Assembly (NCBI GenBank): GCA_037447655.1
Contig: JBBHKE010002135.1
Location: 498,001 to 562,000, forward strand
Reading direction: 5' to 3'
DNA: 64,000 bases
From: Zygnema cylindricum
Lineage: Eukaryota; Streptophyta; Zygnematophyceae; Zygnematales; Zygnemataceae
The position numbers and the translations under genes were made by a program. Under the pieces are notes generated by a model. The model was given only the letters and a program-made list of their open reading frames with translations. It was not told the DNA's origin and searched no databases. This document shows, in pieces, positions 21,596-32,919 of the stretch (positions are counted from its first letter, which is position 1; each line of letters opens with the position of its first letter).

Positions 21596-22050
21596 TAGCA
21601 ATAAAAATAACGCTTTCCTCGTGTTCAAAAACAAATATTGAGTGATCTGAGCTAATCCGAATGTATCCCAGACCAGTAAGAAACTCATCAAGCTTCTTAT
21701 TCCACTCTCGGGGGGGGCTGTTTCAACCCCTAAAGAGATTTAATCAGTTGGCATACCTTACTCTACTCTCCTTGCTCCACAAATCCTTCATGTTGTTGCA
21801 TGAAGATCTCCTCTTCCGATTCTCCAAGCAAAAAGGCAGTTTTGATGTCCATCTGGTGTACTTTCATGTCTTCTGCTGTTGCCAAGCTGAGAAGTATGCG
21901 GTCGGAAGGAAATCGGATGACCGATGCAAAGGTTTCCTCGTAGTCAATTCCCTCTCTCCGTGTAAATCCTTTGGCCACTATCCGGGCTTAATGGCGCTAA
22001 ATGGTGATATCTGGGTTCAGTTTTAATTTGAACACCCACTTATATCCTTT
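21596..22050 (-). pseudogene. Element C: N-terminal part of RT between insertions A and B
   Basis: Reads WVFKLKLNPD, VAKGFTRREGIDYEETFASV, RFPSDRILLSLATAEDMK, VHQMDIKTAFLLGESEEEIF, EGFVEQGE and then decays with stops (21660-21760). It stops at the Tyr of the YVDD motif, where element A is inserted. The other half resumes at 15714. Confidence 0.85.
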
Positions 22051-23137
22051 TGTTTTACAACCATCGTTGCAAGCGGAGAACCAGTAGTAGTAGTAGAAGT
22101 AGACACGAAAAACAGCAAAAGCTATCAAAAGTACCTACTCAACAGCAAGCTTTGAACAACAACAAAATATGACTCAGAAAGCCAATATGCTACAAATATA
22201 CCACAGTGATACACAAAACAGTAAACTCACAATTCCAAAAATTGCAGCCCAAATCACTTAGTAAACCATAAAATATAATGTCTAGAAGTTTCCCAAAAAC
22301 TGCCTTTAGAAAATCATATTCTCAAAATTGGATGATACAAAATTGGCTAAGTCTTGTAATATATACTAACAGTGAGTATCTACTGGTGACACTAATTTGG
22401 GTGACCGGACTACGGAACTATCCTGACTAACGACAAAGTATCGAGCCTATACTTTACTGTACCTAGAGTACCTCCAAAAACCTAATTATTATTTTCCAGA
22501 AAACTAATTAATGAAACACTAAATTTTAATACACTAAACTACAAAACTCTGTTATTCAAATATTTCAAATAACGAGCCGTACAAAATCTTATAGGTGCTT
22601 AGTCATAGTGATCGCTAAAGTCTAGCCGACTGTCGTAGTGTAGTACAAAGCACCTGAGTGCTTCGTCACTTATGGTCCCACGTGAATCACGCCTTGTCAC
22701 TTTGTGGTCCCACGTAAATCACGCCTTGTCACTTGGGGTCCCACGTGAATCATACTTGTGGTCTAAGGTGAATCGCGTCCGTCGACGTCTCTTAAAACCA
22801 ATGATCATAATTCACTTCCAAAATGTCCGGACGAATCTATTTAATGATCATAAAATATTTTGTACCATATATTTCCAAAATATCTCTATGACTCCAAAAA
22901 TAGTTGTACCATATATTTTCCGAGATATTCGGATCAGATTCCGTCCGTCTGATCTCGTGATTCTAATTGTCTGCTACATGACACGTGTGACATCACTCCG
23001 TAAAACGTGCAGAGGTACAATACACTCTATTGTACTTTGCTTACTATAACACTAATAAAGGTAAGTCTTATATACCACTTCTTAGAAACTATTCTAAGTC
23101 TACTCTATTTACCAAATAAAGATTTCAAATCTCAACA
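22051..23137 (-). repeat. 3' LTR of element B
   Basis: Aligns with 26348-27400, including the ACTTGTGGTCCCACGTGAAT repeats (22660-22760) and the CTCTATTGTACTTTGC block. In element orientation it ends GTTGTAAAACA; the ATG of the gag start reads GTG here. Confidence 0.88.
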
Positions 23138-23199
23138 CTCCCCTAAATCTTTACACTCAGTTACTCACTTACTCCAACAACTTCTCTGCAAAATTGCAA

Positions 23200-24890
23200 C
23201 TTAGGAGCAGGAAGGGCTTTTGTTAACATGTCTGCCACCATCTTCTCATTCGCTAAATAAAACAACTTAATGACTTTTGCAAGTACTTTTTCCTTGACAA
23301 AGTGAAGTCTAACATCCATGTGTTTACTTTTAAAATGATGGCTGTGGTGAGAGGCAATGGCAATGGCTGCCTGGTTATCACACCAAATAGACTAAGGACT
23401 TGTTTGCATGTACACAAGTTTTTGTATAATAGACTTGACCCATAGGAGCTTCTTGAAGGCCGAAGCTGTTGCCATATATTAAGACTCCATTGTGGATTGA
23501 GCTGTAACCTTTTGTAATTTGCTACTCCAGCACCAAGTTCTATATCCAATCTTAAGTACAAAACTAGTTGTAGATTCCTGGCTTGGTATGTCCTTATAGT
23601 TGGCATCGCTCCACGTCTGTATTTTCACCTCTCCTCCTCCGAGTACAAGCTTGATATTTCAAGTTCCTGTAAGATATCTCAACACCCTTTTCTTTGTTTC
23701 CCAATCTGCCCTTTTCGGATTCTAGAGACTTCTACTGAAGACTCCCACGGCTGCTGCAATCTCGGTTCTAGTACAATTCATAAAATATATAAGACTTTCG
23801 ACTACCTGTCTATATGCCTTTGAAGCCATAAACTCTTCCTCCCCTGTCTCTAGTCTCCCACCAACCATTATGCCTGAATCTGTATCAAATCCTTCCAATT
23901 GTGTCTGAATTCCATAGGAGTAACGGATCCTTTTACATCTCTCATTTCAAATCTTTTCAGCATGTTACCTATTGCTTCTTGCTGAGTCAACATAATTAGC
24001 CTCTTGTTTCTTTCTCTTTCTACCTATATTCCTAAGATGTATTTGGCCTCACCGAGGTCTTTCATCTCGAACCTAGACCTTAAAGCTGCTTTAATGCGGT
24101 TTATTTTATCCATTAACTTACTTATTAATAATAGATCATCCACATATAGAGCAATGTAAATTACCCCATCCTCTCTTTGTAATACATATACAGAATGATC
24201 TGAGCTAATTCTCTTTAAACATAGCCCATTCAAAAACTTATATAACTTCAGATTCCACTGAGGCTGGGCTTGTTTTAGTCCATACAAAGATTTCATCAAT
24301 TTACACACTAATTCTTCCTTTCCCTTTTCAAGATACATTTCAGGTTGTTTCATATAAACCATTTCTTCTAACTCTCAATGGAAGAAAGCAATTTTAACAT
24401 CCATTTGTATATTTTGATATTCTCTATAGCCGCCAGACTTAACAAAATTTTGACAGTGGGAAATCTGGCATCTGAGAATAAGGTTTCCTCAAAGTCAATA
24501 CCTTCTTTTTGATTATATCCCTTGGCCACTAGTCTGGCCTTATACCTTTCGATGGTGTTATCCGGGTTCAGCTTCCCTTGAATACCCATTTGCTGCTGAT
24601 GGCTTTCTTGCCCGGAGGAAGATCCACCAGCTCATATGTTTGTGCCACCATAATGGACTTCATTTCATCGTTTGCCGCCTTGATTCACAAATTTCTCTCA
24701 GGTGATGAGAAGGCCTCCTGGATCGTTAGAGGCTCTTCTGTAGCTGCAGAAAAAACAAAGTGAGAGCTTGCTTGTAGACGGTTGTTGGATGTCTTTCCCC
24801 CCATAAATTATGAGGCTGAGATTGTCGATTTTCCAATCTATGGTTTGTTTCCTGTGGAAATGGGAATTTGTGGATCTTGACATATGAACA
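23200..24890 (-). pseudogene. Element B reverse transcriptase and RNase H
   Basis: The RT N-part joins directly to the pre-integrase motif at about 24860-24890 (CDGCSYVKIHKFPFP, then a frame leading to EEPLTIQEAFSSPE). RT motifs: GFNQKEGIDFEE-like at 24480-24520, MVYMKQPEMYLEKGKEELVC and IYIALYVDDLLLISKLMDKI with the catalytic YVDD, then KDLGEAKYILGI. RNase H follows from 23640 down to 23200 with WSDAN, YMATASAFKKLLWVK and KHMDVRLHFVKEK. There are stops throughout. Confidence 0.82.
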
Positions 24891-25029
24891 ACCATCACAT
24901 GTTTTTATAGGATGAGATGTTAGAGAAACTCAATCAACTTTTCCCGAATTCACCATTTTCTTTAGACTATCATAATTCATGTGTCCAAATCTCTTATGTC
25001 GCAACTCATTATCAGATTCCACACAAGAG

Positions 25030-25460
25030 TAGAGAACATTATTTTTCCTATATTCAGCAATGTCTATCCACTACATTTTGCTAGCATCCCTTGTTCCTGT
25101 TACTGCGACTTTCCCTTTCTTCCTAACAACTTGTCTCCCGCCTTTCAGAACAACTTCAAAGCCTTTGCTCTCCACTAATGATGTAGAAAAAAGATTTTTC
25201 TTGAAATCTAGAACAAACAAAACATTGTGAAGGGATCTCTCTACTGCCTGTCCCCCCACATCACCATCAATGATACATCACCCTGAGCTGAGGTTTGAAC
25301 ACTCATGCCGCAAGCATAGTAGATACTCTTTGGAGATATTTGCTGCAGATTCGTAAAAGGTGCCTTGCTTGAACACATGTGGGCAGACGCTCTTGTGCCC
25401 ATGATCCATCCCGCATCCTTTGGACCCTCCATGGCAGGTGCCATAGAAAATAAATCCGCA
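25030..25460 (-). pseudogene. Element B protease and pre-integrase region
   Basis: The active-site block expected as WIMDTGASAHMC reads WIMGTRASAHMC, so the catalytic Asp and the Gly are both lost. YYACGMSVQTSAQGDVSL and FKKNLFSTSLVESKGFEV then match A and E. A frameshift at about 25250 splits it. Confidence 0.8.
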
Positions 25461-25599
25461 TCCTCTTGCTTATAAAAGCTGAGAGACTCATCTGCATCAG
25501 TTCTATAAGCTGAAAAAAGAGCATTTCCACGGGAAGGATTTCTATAAAAACCTCTATGATAATGGCTATATTGCCAATTTGACCTGTATAAACTTGTCT

Positions 25600-26407
25600 C
25601 ATTAGCCTTTTTCTATCTAGGACAGTACCTGTATCCATGACCCTTCTTATAACAAAAGAAACAAGTAGTAGTAGAGGGTCTATTATGCCTCCAATTATAC
25701 TGATTCTAATTCAGGTTAAACAAATTCTTATTTTGATTAAACTGATTTCCTTTGTCAAAGTCTGTTGCAAAGCGTCAACCTTTCCTTCTCCCTCAAGGAG
25801 TTTAGTGTTTGTTTCTTCCTCCAATATAAGATTATACGCTAACTAAAATGACCAGCTAACTTTATCATGACTCTTTAATTGAACAGACACACCCTTCATG
25901 CTAATAGGGAGACCTCTAATAAGCAAAGCTGCCTGTTGAAACTCAGGAAATGACCCCCCAGCAGAAGAGTGAGCGTCAATGAGCGTAAGAAAATTGTCAC
26001 AATACTCAACCATAGTTCCCCCTGTGTATTTGTATCCCCAAATTTTTCCAGCCACCAAAAGGTCCTCCTGAACATTCGCTTTCTCAAAAACAGATTTGAG
26101 GGATGTCTAAATCTCACTCGCCTTTTTCATTTTCAGTCGAGACATGACCTAATTTTGTGAAATACAAAGAATTAGATTGTTCCTTGCCATTGAATTCTTT
26201 TTCGCCCAAGATGGATCTGTTTTTAAAAAGGAGCCATCCAAGACCCCCAATAAGTCAGCAATTTCAAACAACGATTCAACCATCGCCGCCTAGTAAGCAT
26301 ACTTTTGGCCATTGAAGATAGGAATTCTTGACGAAAGGCCCATAACCTGTTGTTCTACAACAACCATTGCAGGCGGAGAACTAGCAGTAGTAGTAGAAGT
26401 AGACATG
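25600..26407 (-). pseudogene. Element B gag, frame starting inside the LTR
   Basis: The frame opens at an ATG in the 5' LTR (about 26405; MSTSTTTASSPPAM) and reads through the LTR end and the primer site (VEQQVMGLSSRIPIF). It continues as capsid-like Gag (GKIWGYKYTGGTMVEYCDNF, AALLIRGLP). The zinc knuckle at about 25620-25665, CFFCYKKGHGYRYC, keeps all four ligands. Stops and shifts occur near 26110, 26150 and 25840. Confidence 0.78.
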
Positions 26408-27400
26408 AAAAACAACAGAAACTATCATAGTACCTGCTCAATAGCCATCTTTGAACTGACACAAAATATGACTTAGAAAGTCAAACACAATACAGTAAAC
26501 TGACATTTCCCAAAATTGCAGCCCAAATGACCCTGTAAACCATAAGATATCATGCATGAAAGTTTTCAAAAAAATGCCCCTAGAAAATCATATTATCAAA
26601 ATTGGATGATACAAAATTGGCTAAGTTCTATAATATATACTCACAGTGAGTATCTACTAGTCACACTAATTCGGGTGACCGAACAACGGAACTATCTTAA
26701 TTAACGACAAAGTACCGAGCATGATCTTTACTGTAACTAAAGTAGCTCCAAAAAGTTAATTATTATTTTCCAGAAAACTAATTGATGAAACACTAAATTT
26801 TAATGCACTAAACTACAAAAATCTGTTTGTTAAATATTTCAGATAAAGAGCTGTACAAAATGTTCTTGGTTCTTAGTCATAGTGATCGCTAAAGTCCAGC
26901 CGAGTGTCGTAGTGTAGTATGAAGCACCTGAGTGCTTCGTCACTTGTGGTCCCACGTGAATCACGCCTCGTCACTTTGTGGTCCCACGTAAATCACTCTT
27001 CGTCACTTGCGGTCCCACGTGAATTATACTTGTGGTCCTAGGTAAATCGCGTCTGTCGACCTCTATTAAAATGAATGATCATCATTCACTTCCGAAATAT
27101 CCGAACGAATCTATTAAATAATCATAAAATATTCCGTACCATATAATTCCAAAATATTTGTATGACTCCAAAAATATATTTTCCGAGATATCCGGATCAG
27201 ATTCCGTCTGTCTGATCTCACGATTCCAATGGTATGATACATGACACCTGTAACATCACTCCGTAAAACCTGCAGAGGTACAATACACTCTATTGTACTT
27301 TGCCTACTGTAACATTAATAAAGGTAAGTCTTATATACCACTTCTTAGAAACTATTATAAGTCTACTCTATTTACTAACTAAAGATTTCAAATCTCAACA
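26348..27400 (-). repeat. 5' LTR of element B
   Basis: 1053 bp; starts (minus) TGTTGAGATTTGAAATC and ends GTAGAACAACA next to the GGTTATGGGCC primer site. It contains GTGGTCCCACGTGAATCACG-type direct repeats at 26945-27045. Confidence 0.88.
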
Positions 27401-27404
27401 CACT

Positions 27405-28900
27405 CAATTGGTTTCGGTTAGGTGGACAATCCACCAGCTCCGAAGTATCGGCTGCCATGATTGAGGCCATCTCATCATTAACGGTTGTCTTCCACCGATT
27501 CCTATGTGGTTAATTCATCGCCTCTTTATAAGTATGAGGTTCATCCGGATGAGAGAGTTTTGTTACCTTGTTATTAGCCTGTATTTCTTGCAACATTTTG
27601 CAACTTCTCCTTCCCCCCTCAAAATCTGCGGCCGGAATAGATGGTTGCCATTGGTTTTTTCGAACAATCTTCGCTTCTTCCCAGTCCCTTGATTCCAAAT
27701 TATTTTCCATCACGTCTTCCGCTTTCGTTAGAGTTGTCATTCGATTTTCCACGGCCGAATCCTTTTCGGTCTGATTTATACCTCCAAGAATGTCATCTTC
27801 TCTGAAACCTAGATAGTTAGGAAGCTCAAAGTCATTTGAACTTTTTGACTAAAATCTGATTTTTACTGACTTTGTATATTTGAAAGGATCCAAGGACTTT
27901 CCTTCATCCATAACTACTAGGTGCTTTACTAAGATTATATCTTCTCTTTTAAGATCATAAACTCTGTATCCTTTGACATCCTCATCGTATCCAAACAAGT
28001 ACCTCAGTTTTCCTTTAGGATCTAGCTTCTAGTTAGACGGATCTGTATCTAAACTGAACACTTGACTGCCGAAAACCTTTAAGTGAGATATGTCTGGTTT
28101 CTGATAGGTCCATCCCTTTTAAGGTGTTTGGTCTTTTACTGCTGAAGTAAGAACTCTATTTTTGAGGTAATTACCACTGTTCATTGCTTCAGCCCAAAAC
28201 ATTTTTCCTATCTTCTTATCCGACAACTTAATTCGAGTACTATCACTTAGTGTCTTATTTAGTCTTTCAGCTACCCCATTGTGTTCCGGGTTTTTTGGAA
28301 CTGTCTTTTGGTGTTGGACTCCATCTTCCCTCAAAAAATCCTCAAACTCGTTAGGGGTACACTCTCCACCATTGTCACTCCTATTGGTCTTGATTGGAGT
28401 TTCGTGGAGTTTTTCACTCCATGCTTTATATTATGTAAAACATTCCTCAGCCTCTGACTTATTTTTCAAAAAATACACCCTGTAAAACCAAGACCAATCA
28501 TCGGTGATAGTCATCATACATCCCTTCCCCCCAAGTGAAGGCACTTCCCCAAATATCAGTGTTTACTAAATCTAGGATCTTTTCTCCCTTGTAGGTGGCA
28601 CTTTTTGGGAAAGGTAACTTGTGTGCTTTACCTTGAGTATATGCAGTGGAATCACTTAGATTCCCACTCTGAATGAACTGAATCCCTTCCACTACTCCAA
28701 ACTTTTTCATCTCTCTTATCTTATCTACATTCACATGCCCAAGCCTCTTATGTCACAACATTGTATCATGAACACCAGCATAATAAAGTTTCTTCTTTTC
28801 ATTACTTAAATTCAGCCTAACATCCTTAGGCTGCCTTTTTCAGCAGTGAAATAAACCTCCTCCTCAAAACTAGCAGTAACGACACCTTTTCTAGTGCTAG
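27405..28900 (-). pseudogene. Element C integrase and linker to RT
   Basis: Reads from 28734 down: NVDKIREMKKFGVVEGIQF and QGKAHKLPFPKSATYKGEK (pre-integrase), LVNTDIWGSAF, then the core with a NDWS-type DNGGE block decayed near 28360, EDGVQHQKTVPKNPEHNGVA (28334) and ERLNKTLSDSTRIKLSDKKI. The linker contains a DSAVENRMTTLTKAEDVMEN stretch. Stops and frame changes are present. Element B is inserted at its end (27400). Confidence 0.8.
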
Positions 28901-28914
28901 TAACAAAATCCTTG

Positions 28915-30300
28915 TCATGCAATACAAATGTAGAGATGAGGTTTTTTGTTCAGCTCTGGAATAAAGAGTACATCGAAGAATGTAACTATGGATGTCTTTC
29001 CTTCTGCTAACACTTTCAAATCTACCGACCCTACAAGTGTAGTAGTGAGTATCCTCTTATCTTCGTAATGTATATCTACGATGGGAATCTTTCTTATCTT
29101 AGTGAACACGTGTTTATCTTTACACATGTGTATAAAGGCACCTGCGTCTACAATCCATCCTGCTTCACCTTTCAATCCACAGAAAGCACATTTTTGTTTT
29201 CGTGGAATTTCGACCTCGTTTTGCGCCTCCAACTCCTCATCCAATAGGAGCTCATCGTCCCCATCCTGGGAATCTGCCTCATGTACCTGTGTCAGAAGAG
29301 CCTTTTTCTTTCCTCTCGGGGACCCATTGGTGTGCCCCTCCTTTAACCGAAGCTCGGTTAGCTTAGTACACGCTGCCATAAAGTGTCCTGGTTTATTGCA
29401 AAATTGACACACCCCTTTGGTGACCCTCGGTCTAGATTTTTGGACTGAGTTTTCTCTACTCCTCCTTCATAGTTTCTTGCAGTTTTTCTACGATCCTTAC
29501 TCCTCCAATCAGTTCATGTTGCTAAATCTTGTCCACTCTTCACTCCCCTTTGGATCTCAATTGTATTTTCTCGGACGATAATCATTCCTACCACAGAATT
29601 CCAGATCCACCTAAAATTTGGCAAATCTTGCACACAGTTCACTATGTTTCATAGTCATCGGGTAACTTCATGAGCAGATAGTTCACTTTCATATTTTTTT
29701 TTCTACTTGGCTAGCACTCTCTAGTTCCATGAAAAGGGTGACAAGCTTATTACAAAAGTCTAATATTTTCCCCCTTTTGTATACATATGCATCTATCTTT
29801 TGATCGGCCAATTGTTGCTGCTGAATAATACCACTCCGATACATCTCATTAAAGGTAATGCACAGTTATGATGCCCTTTCCACCTGCAAATGAGGAGATG
29901 GAAGTCCTTGAGTAAGATGACAGAGAATGAAGTGTTTTGCCGCCATATTGTTGTAGTCCTAATTATCAACATCATTCTCCTCATTCCCCGCAATAGGTAA
30001 CATGAACGCTTAACCGGTTGCGATAGGTGTTGCTATCGGTGTAACTGTCTCCTTGTCTTTGCCTTTTTACATTACAATGCTCTCCTCGTCCTCCGAATCC
30101 TATGGTGAAGCTGGATCAGCTTTTTAGTAAAATCTGCTTCGCCAAACCCTAAAGGAATGGTTGAACTGGATGGATGCCTCACTTGTCCGCTTACTATCTC
30201 CCAAAACCTCTTTTCGCATAGAGCCCCGTTCATTATACTTTCGAAATATATGAAGCGTGCTCCATTATATATGGGTTCCCTAGAGGGTAGGCCCATAACC
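28915..30300 (-). pseudogene. Element C gag and protease
   Basis: Gag begins at the primer site (VMGLPSREPIYNGARFIYF, NGALCEKRFW, SGQVRHPS). This start matches element D's gag and differs from family I. The middle (29430-30070) is full of stops. The zinc knuckle at about 29370-29410, CQFCNKPGHFMAAC, keeps the CX2CX4HX4C ligands. The protease block is WIVDAGAFIHMC, so DTGA/DSGA has become DAGA. In the 5' copy the frame is also open upstream through the LTR to an ATG at 30566. Confidence 0.82.
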
Positions 30301-31337
30301 TGAAACTCTCTGACCTCTATTGGCCTCAAGGTAGGTAGCTTACTAGAAGCCCTTAGAATAATCGTGATCCCTTTGTGTTTCCACAAGAATACATGCCACC
30401 CTGAAAGATAAAAACTCCGACCAATGTCTTCACTGTGAAGACAAGACTCCCTTGAGTCTATAGAAAAAAGAATCTTTGAATTTGCTCCCGTGAGGAGAAA
30501 GTTATGAAGGGTCAAAGTTGACGTTTTGTATAGTAGCTCTCTGGGAGAGAGGGTCCAATCTATCAAAATTTTCTAAGTCCTATTTCTCTCTAAACTCTAT
30601 CTATTGAGGTACGGCACCAATCATAATATTGTATCGTAAATAAAGGTACAAGTGCGATGTACTTTTTGTACGACCATTGTACGACATGGCCAACAAGTTA
30701 ACACATGTCATTTTTGGATTAGTTCCCGTAATCCCCAGAGATGCCGTAATCCAATGTGATTGTGCCACGTGGCAATTAATGTGACGTCAACCGTAAACCG
30801 CCCAAATTCTTATTTTGCAATCTCGGCATGCTTCATGGGCGTCCAATTAAGCTTGATTACAATTGTGGCCGTCATATATACTTGCGCAATATTTGTTTCG
30901 CCTCCGAAACAAAATACGCGATTTCTGTTTCGGATGTTCCGTACGCCGTACATTACAAACTGTATCTATGTCTAAATATCCCATTAAATGAAATAGCCTA
31001 CGATAGCCTACGTGTTAACATTTAAATAGCTATCAAACCTTATATCTTTAACCTTGAACTTTGGCTAATTGGCTAAGGTTACCGGCTACCCTGATGGCCC
31101 GTAGGTACCAAGTTCAAATCCTGGGTCTGTCAATTTATATTTTGGTAAATCTACCAAAATCTAAAACCCCTAACTCTATCCCTATCAGCATAGGCAGCCA
31201 TGGCTCTAGCTCTCTCTTCAACCTTCAGTGATTGCGACAAGTGTGGGAGCTGAAAAGAGAAATTAGAGGCAGACTGCCTCGGCTTCTTTTCTATATTTAG
31301 ATCTAGAAAATACTAAAAATAACTATGAATTTCTACA
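30301..31337 (-). repeat. 5' LTR of element C
   Basis: 1037 bp, ending (minus) in AGTTTCA directly before GGTTATGGGCCTACC. It contains the open frame in phase with gag (WTLSPRELLY, LTLHNFLLTGANSKI, YLSGWHVFLWKHKG) and, on the plus strand at about 31060-31135, a tRNA-like stretch. Confidence 0.88.
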
Positions 31338-31530
31338 GCCACCATACAAAAAACCACGGATAACGATGATGTAGAATCGGTATTTTGATCCCTTTTCGGA
31401 CCATTTTTTGGAGATAAGTCAGAAAATTTTCTTTTCGTCCCTTCTCCGTTTTCGGCGTCCCATGGGTCGTTGGATAGGCTATAATGTGGGGAGAATGGTA
31501 AAAATATAATAATGCGTGGGCATTATACAA
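31338..31530 (+). repeat. Degenerate tandem array, right part after element C
   Basis: Continues the 12465-13727 array: CGGACCATTTTTTGGAGATA, CGTCCCTTCTCCGTTTTCGG, GGGTCGTTGGATAGGCTATA, AAATATAATAATGCG. The unit interrupted by C resumes here after the probable duplication GCCAC. Confidence 0.65.
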
Positions 31531-31559
31531 AAAACCACAACTTAAGCAAGGTAATTCAT

Positions 31560-32017
31560 AATTTTGGCTTAGTGCCTATGCTCTTGTACGCAGAGTTCGA
31601 GAACCACCGAAATTGGCTAAGTACCTAAAAGGGTACAAAGTAATGGAACACTCCCTAAGAGAATAATTTCGAAATTCTTTTGGGGGGCCCTTTGGGACTT
31701 GGCGTCAAAATGATTTAAGTCTTATTGCCCTCTCACATGGGGCCAGAGCGAAAAAATGGCTAAGTCTCGAAGCGCTCCCTCGTATGCTCATCTTAACTTT
31801 TGCCCAAAATTGAGATCAGTTTGCGAGAGAGAGTTTGGGACTTAGCCGTTATTTCGCTCTGGGCTCTTGTGAGGGGGTGCTACGAGAATTGGCCTCTTCA
31901 GAGTAGTGAGCCGCGTCGGAGTACTGAGGACAGCCTATATGTAATATAAAGTGGCGAATTGGCGTCGGCACGCATATTCACAGGACAAAAAAAACATACG
32001 GCACTAAGCCAAATTTT
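31560..32017. mobile_element. Probable foldback miniature element
   Basis: Ends are inverted: ATTTTGGCTTAGTGCC at 31561-31576 and GGCACTAAGCCAAATTTT at 32000-32017. Inside is a second, longer inverted pair of about 40 bp (around 31729-31770 and 31840-31880, sharing CCAGAGCGAAA and GGCTAAGTC). No coding frame. No target duplication was established. Confidence 0.5.
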
Positions 32018-32606
32018 CGACAAGTTCCTTCAATACCGCTCCTTCAATACCGCGAATTTTTGTTACAATTCATTGGAAAAATTAGTGTTATGTATCAATA
32101 ATAAAGTTATCGCGATAACACCGATAGTGATAGCTATCGGTAATCGAACGGATCACTATCGGTAATCGAACGGTCAAAGTTACTGATATATTTGTACTTT
32201 TAGTACTTTTTGTTCATAGTAAACGTGGCAAGTTTCTACTAGATCTCAAGGAATATAGGGACAAAGCCATGGCGTCGGATGTGAAAAGTACTTCATTTTA
32301 ATTGGAGCCGTACTAAATTGTACATATCTTATGCCGGCTACTGTACTTTTGGCTTATTTAAATGATATGATTGGTAGGCACCTCAGTAGGTTTATTTTTG
32401 TTTATGATTGGCCATACGTTTATCTATACGGTTTGTACATTTATCTCTGTACCGATACATCGATTATCGGCTACCCGAAAAAAGGCCCGTATCGGTTACT
32501 TGCAAATCCTTAGCGTTACACAACAATAGGAAAAATAGAACAAGTGCGGAATCAACTCAATTTTCCGTTAGTACTTTTTAGATTGTTTCGCGAAAGTACT
32601 ACTGTA

Positions 32607-32911
32607 CAACGTGAATCGTTGTTAGCGTTAACAACGCTAACTCTGTGCCCCCGAATTTTCACAATAAATCTTAAATAAAGTTAATAATTTTACAATGATT
32701 TTAATGTTTTTTTATGTACTTTCGTATTAGGGTTAATAACTGTAATATAACGTCGTTTTCAATAGTGTGGCGTCCGGACCGTGCATATTCGTACCCTTAT
32801 GTACTTTTAAATGTAAAAAAGTACAAAAAAAAAATAATAGTCTCATGCGCATGTGAAGTGCACTAAAAAAACGTGCAACAAAAACAATGTGACGCTACAC
32901 AATTCACGGTG
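32607..32911. mobile_element. Miniature inverted-repeat element M6
   Basis: A 305-bp element with ends CAACGTGAATCG and (inverted) CACCGTGAATT, flanked by TA. It contains GCGTTAACAACGCTAACTC at the left and the family core AATAGTGTGGCGTCCGGAC. Same family as M1. Confidence 0.6.
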
Positions 32912-32919
32912 TAGCATTA

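Larger units (their letters stand above)
22051..27400 (-). mobile_element. Ty1/copia element B (family I), inserted in element C, integrase core missing
   Basis: 5350 bp; LTRs at 26348-27400 (5', 1053 bp) and 22051-23137 (3', 1087 bp). In element orientation the LTRs start TGTTGAGATTTGAAATC; the 5' copy ends GTAGAACAACA and is followed by GGTTATGGGCC. Purine tract TTTAGGGGAG precedes the 3' LTR. No clean target duplication is seen: flanks read GAGTG and AAAGG. It interrupts element C's pol just before the RT. The catalytic integrase region present in A and E is absent. Confidence 0.88.
13728..31337 (-). mobile_element. Ty1/copia element C (family II), split by nested elements A and B
   Basis: Minus-strand copia element with LTRs at 30301-31337 (5') and 13728-14763 (3'), 1037 and 1036 bp. 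Flanks are GTCAC before the left LTR and GCCAC after the right LTR, a probable 5-bp duplication with one change. Read on the minus strand, the primer site GGTTATGGGCC adjoins the 5' LTR and a purine tract (AATAAGGGAAG) adjoins the 3' LTR. Order is gag, protease, integrase, RT, RNase H. Element A (15720-21590) cuts the RT YVDD motif and element B (22051-27400) cuts the integrase-RT linker. Without the inserts it would be about 6.4 kb. It is dead: multiple stops and two insertions. Confidence 0.9.

Noticed and set aside
22051-27400. A clean target duplication for element B
   Set aside because: The flanks GAGTG and AAAGG (or AAGTG a little further) do not agree well enough; the left LTR end is also altered.
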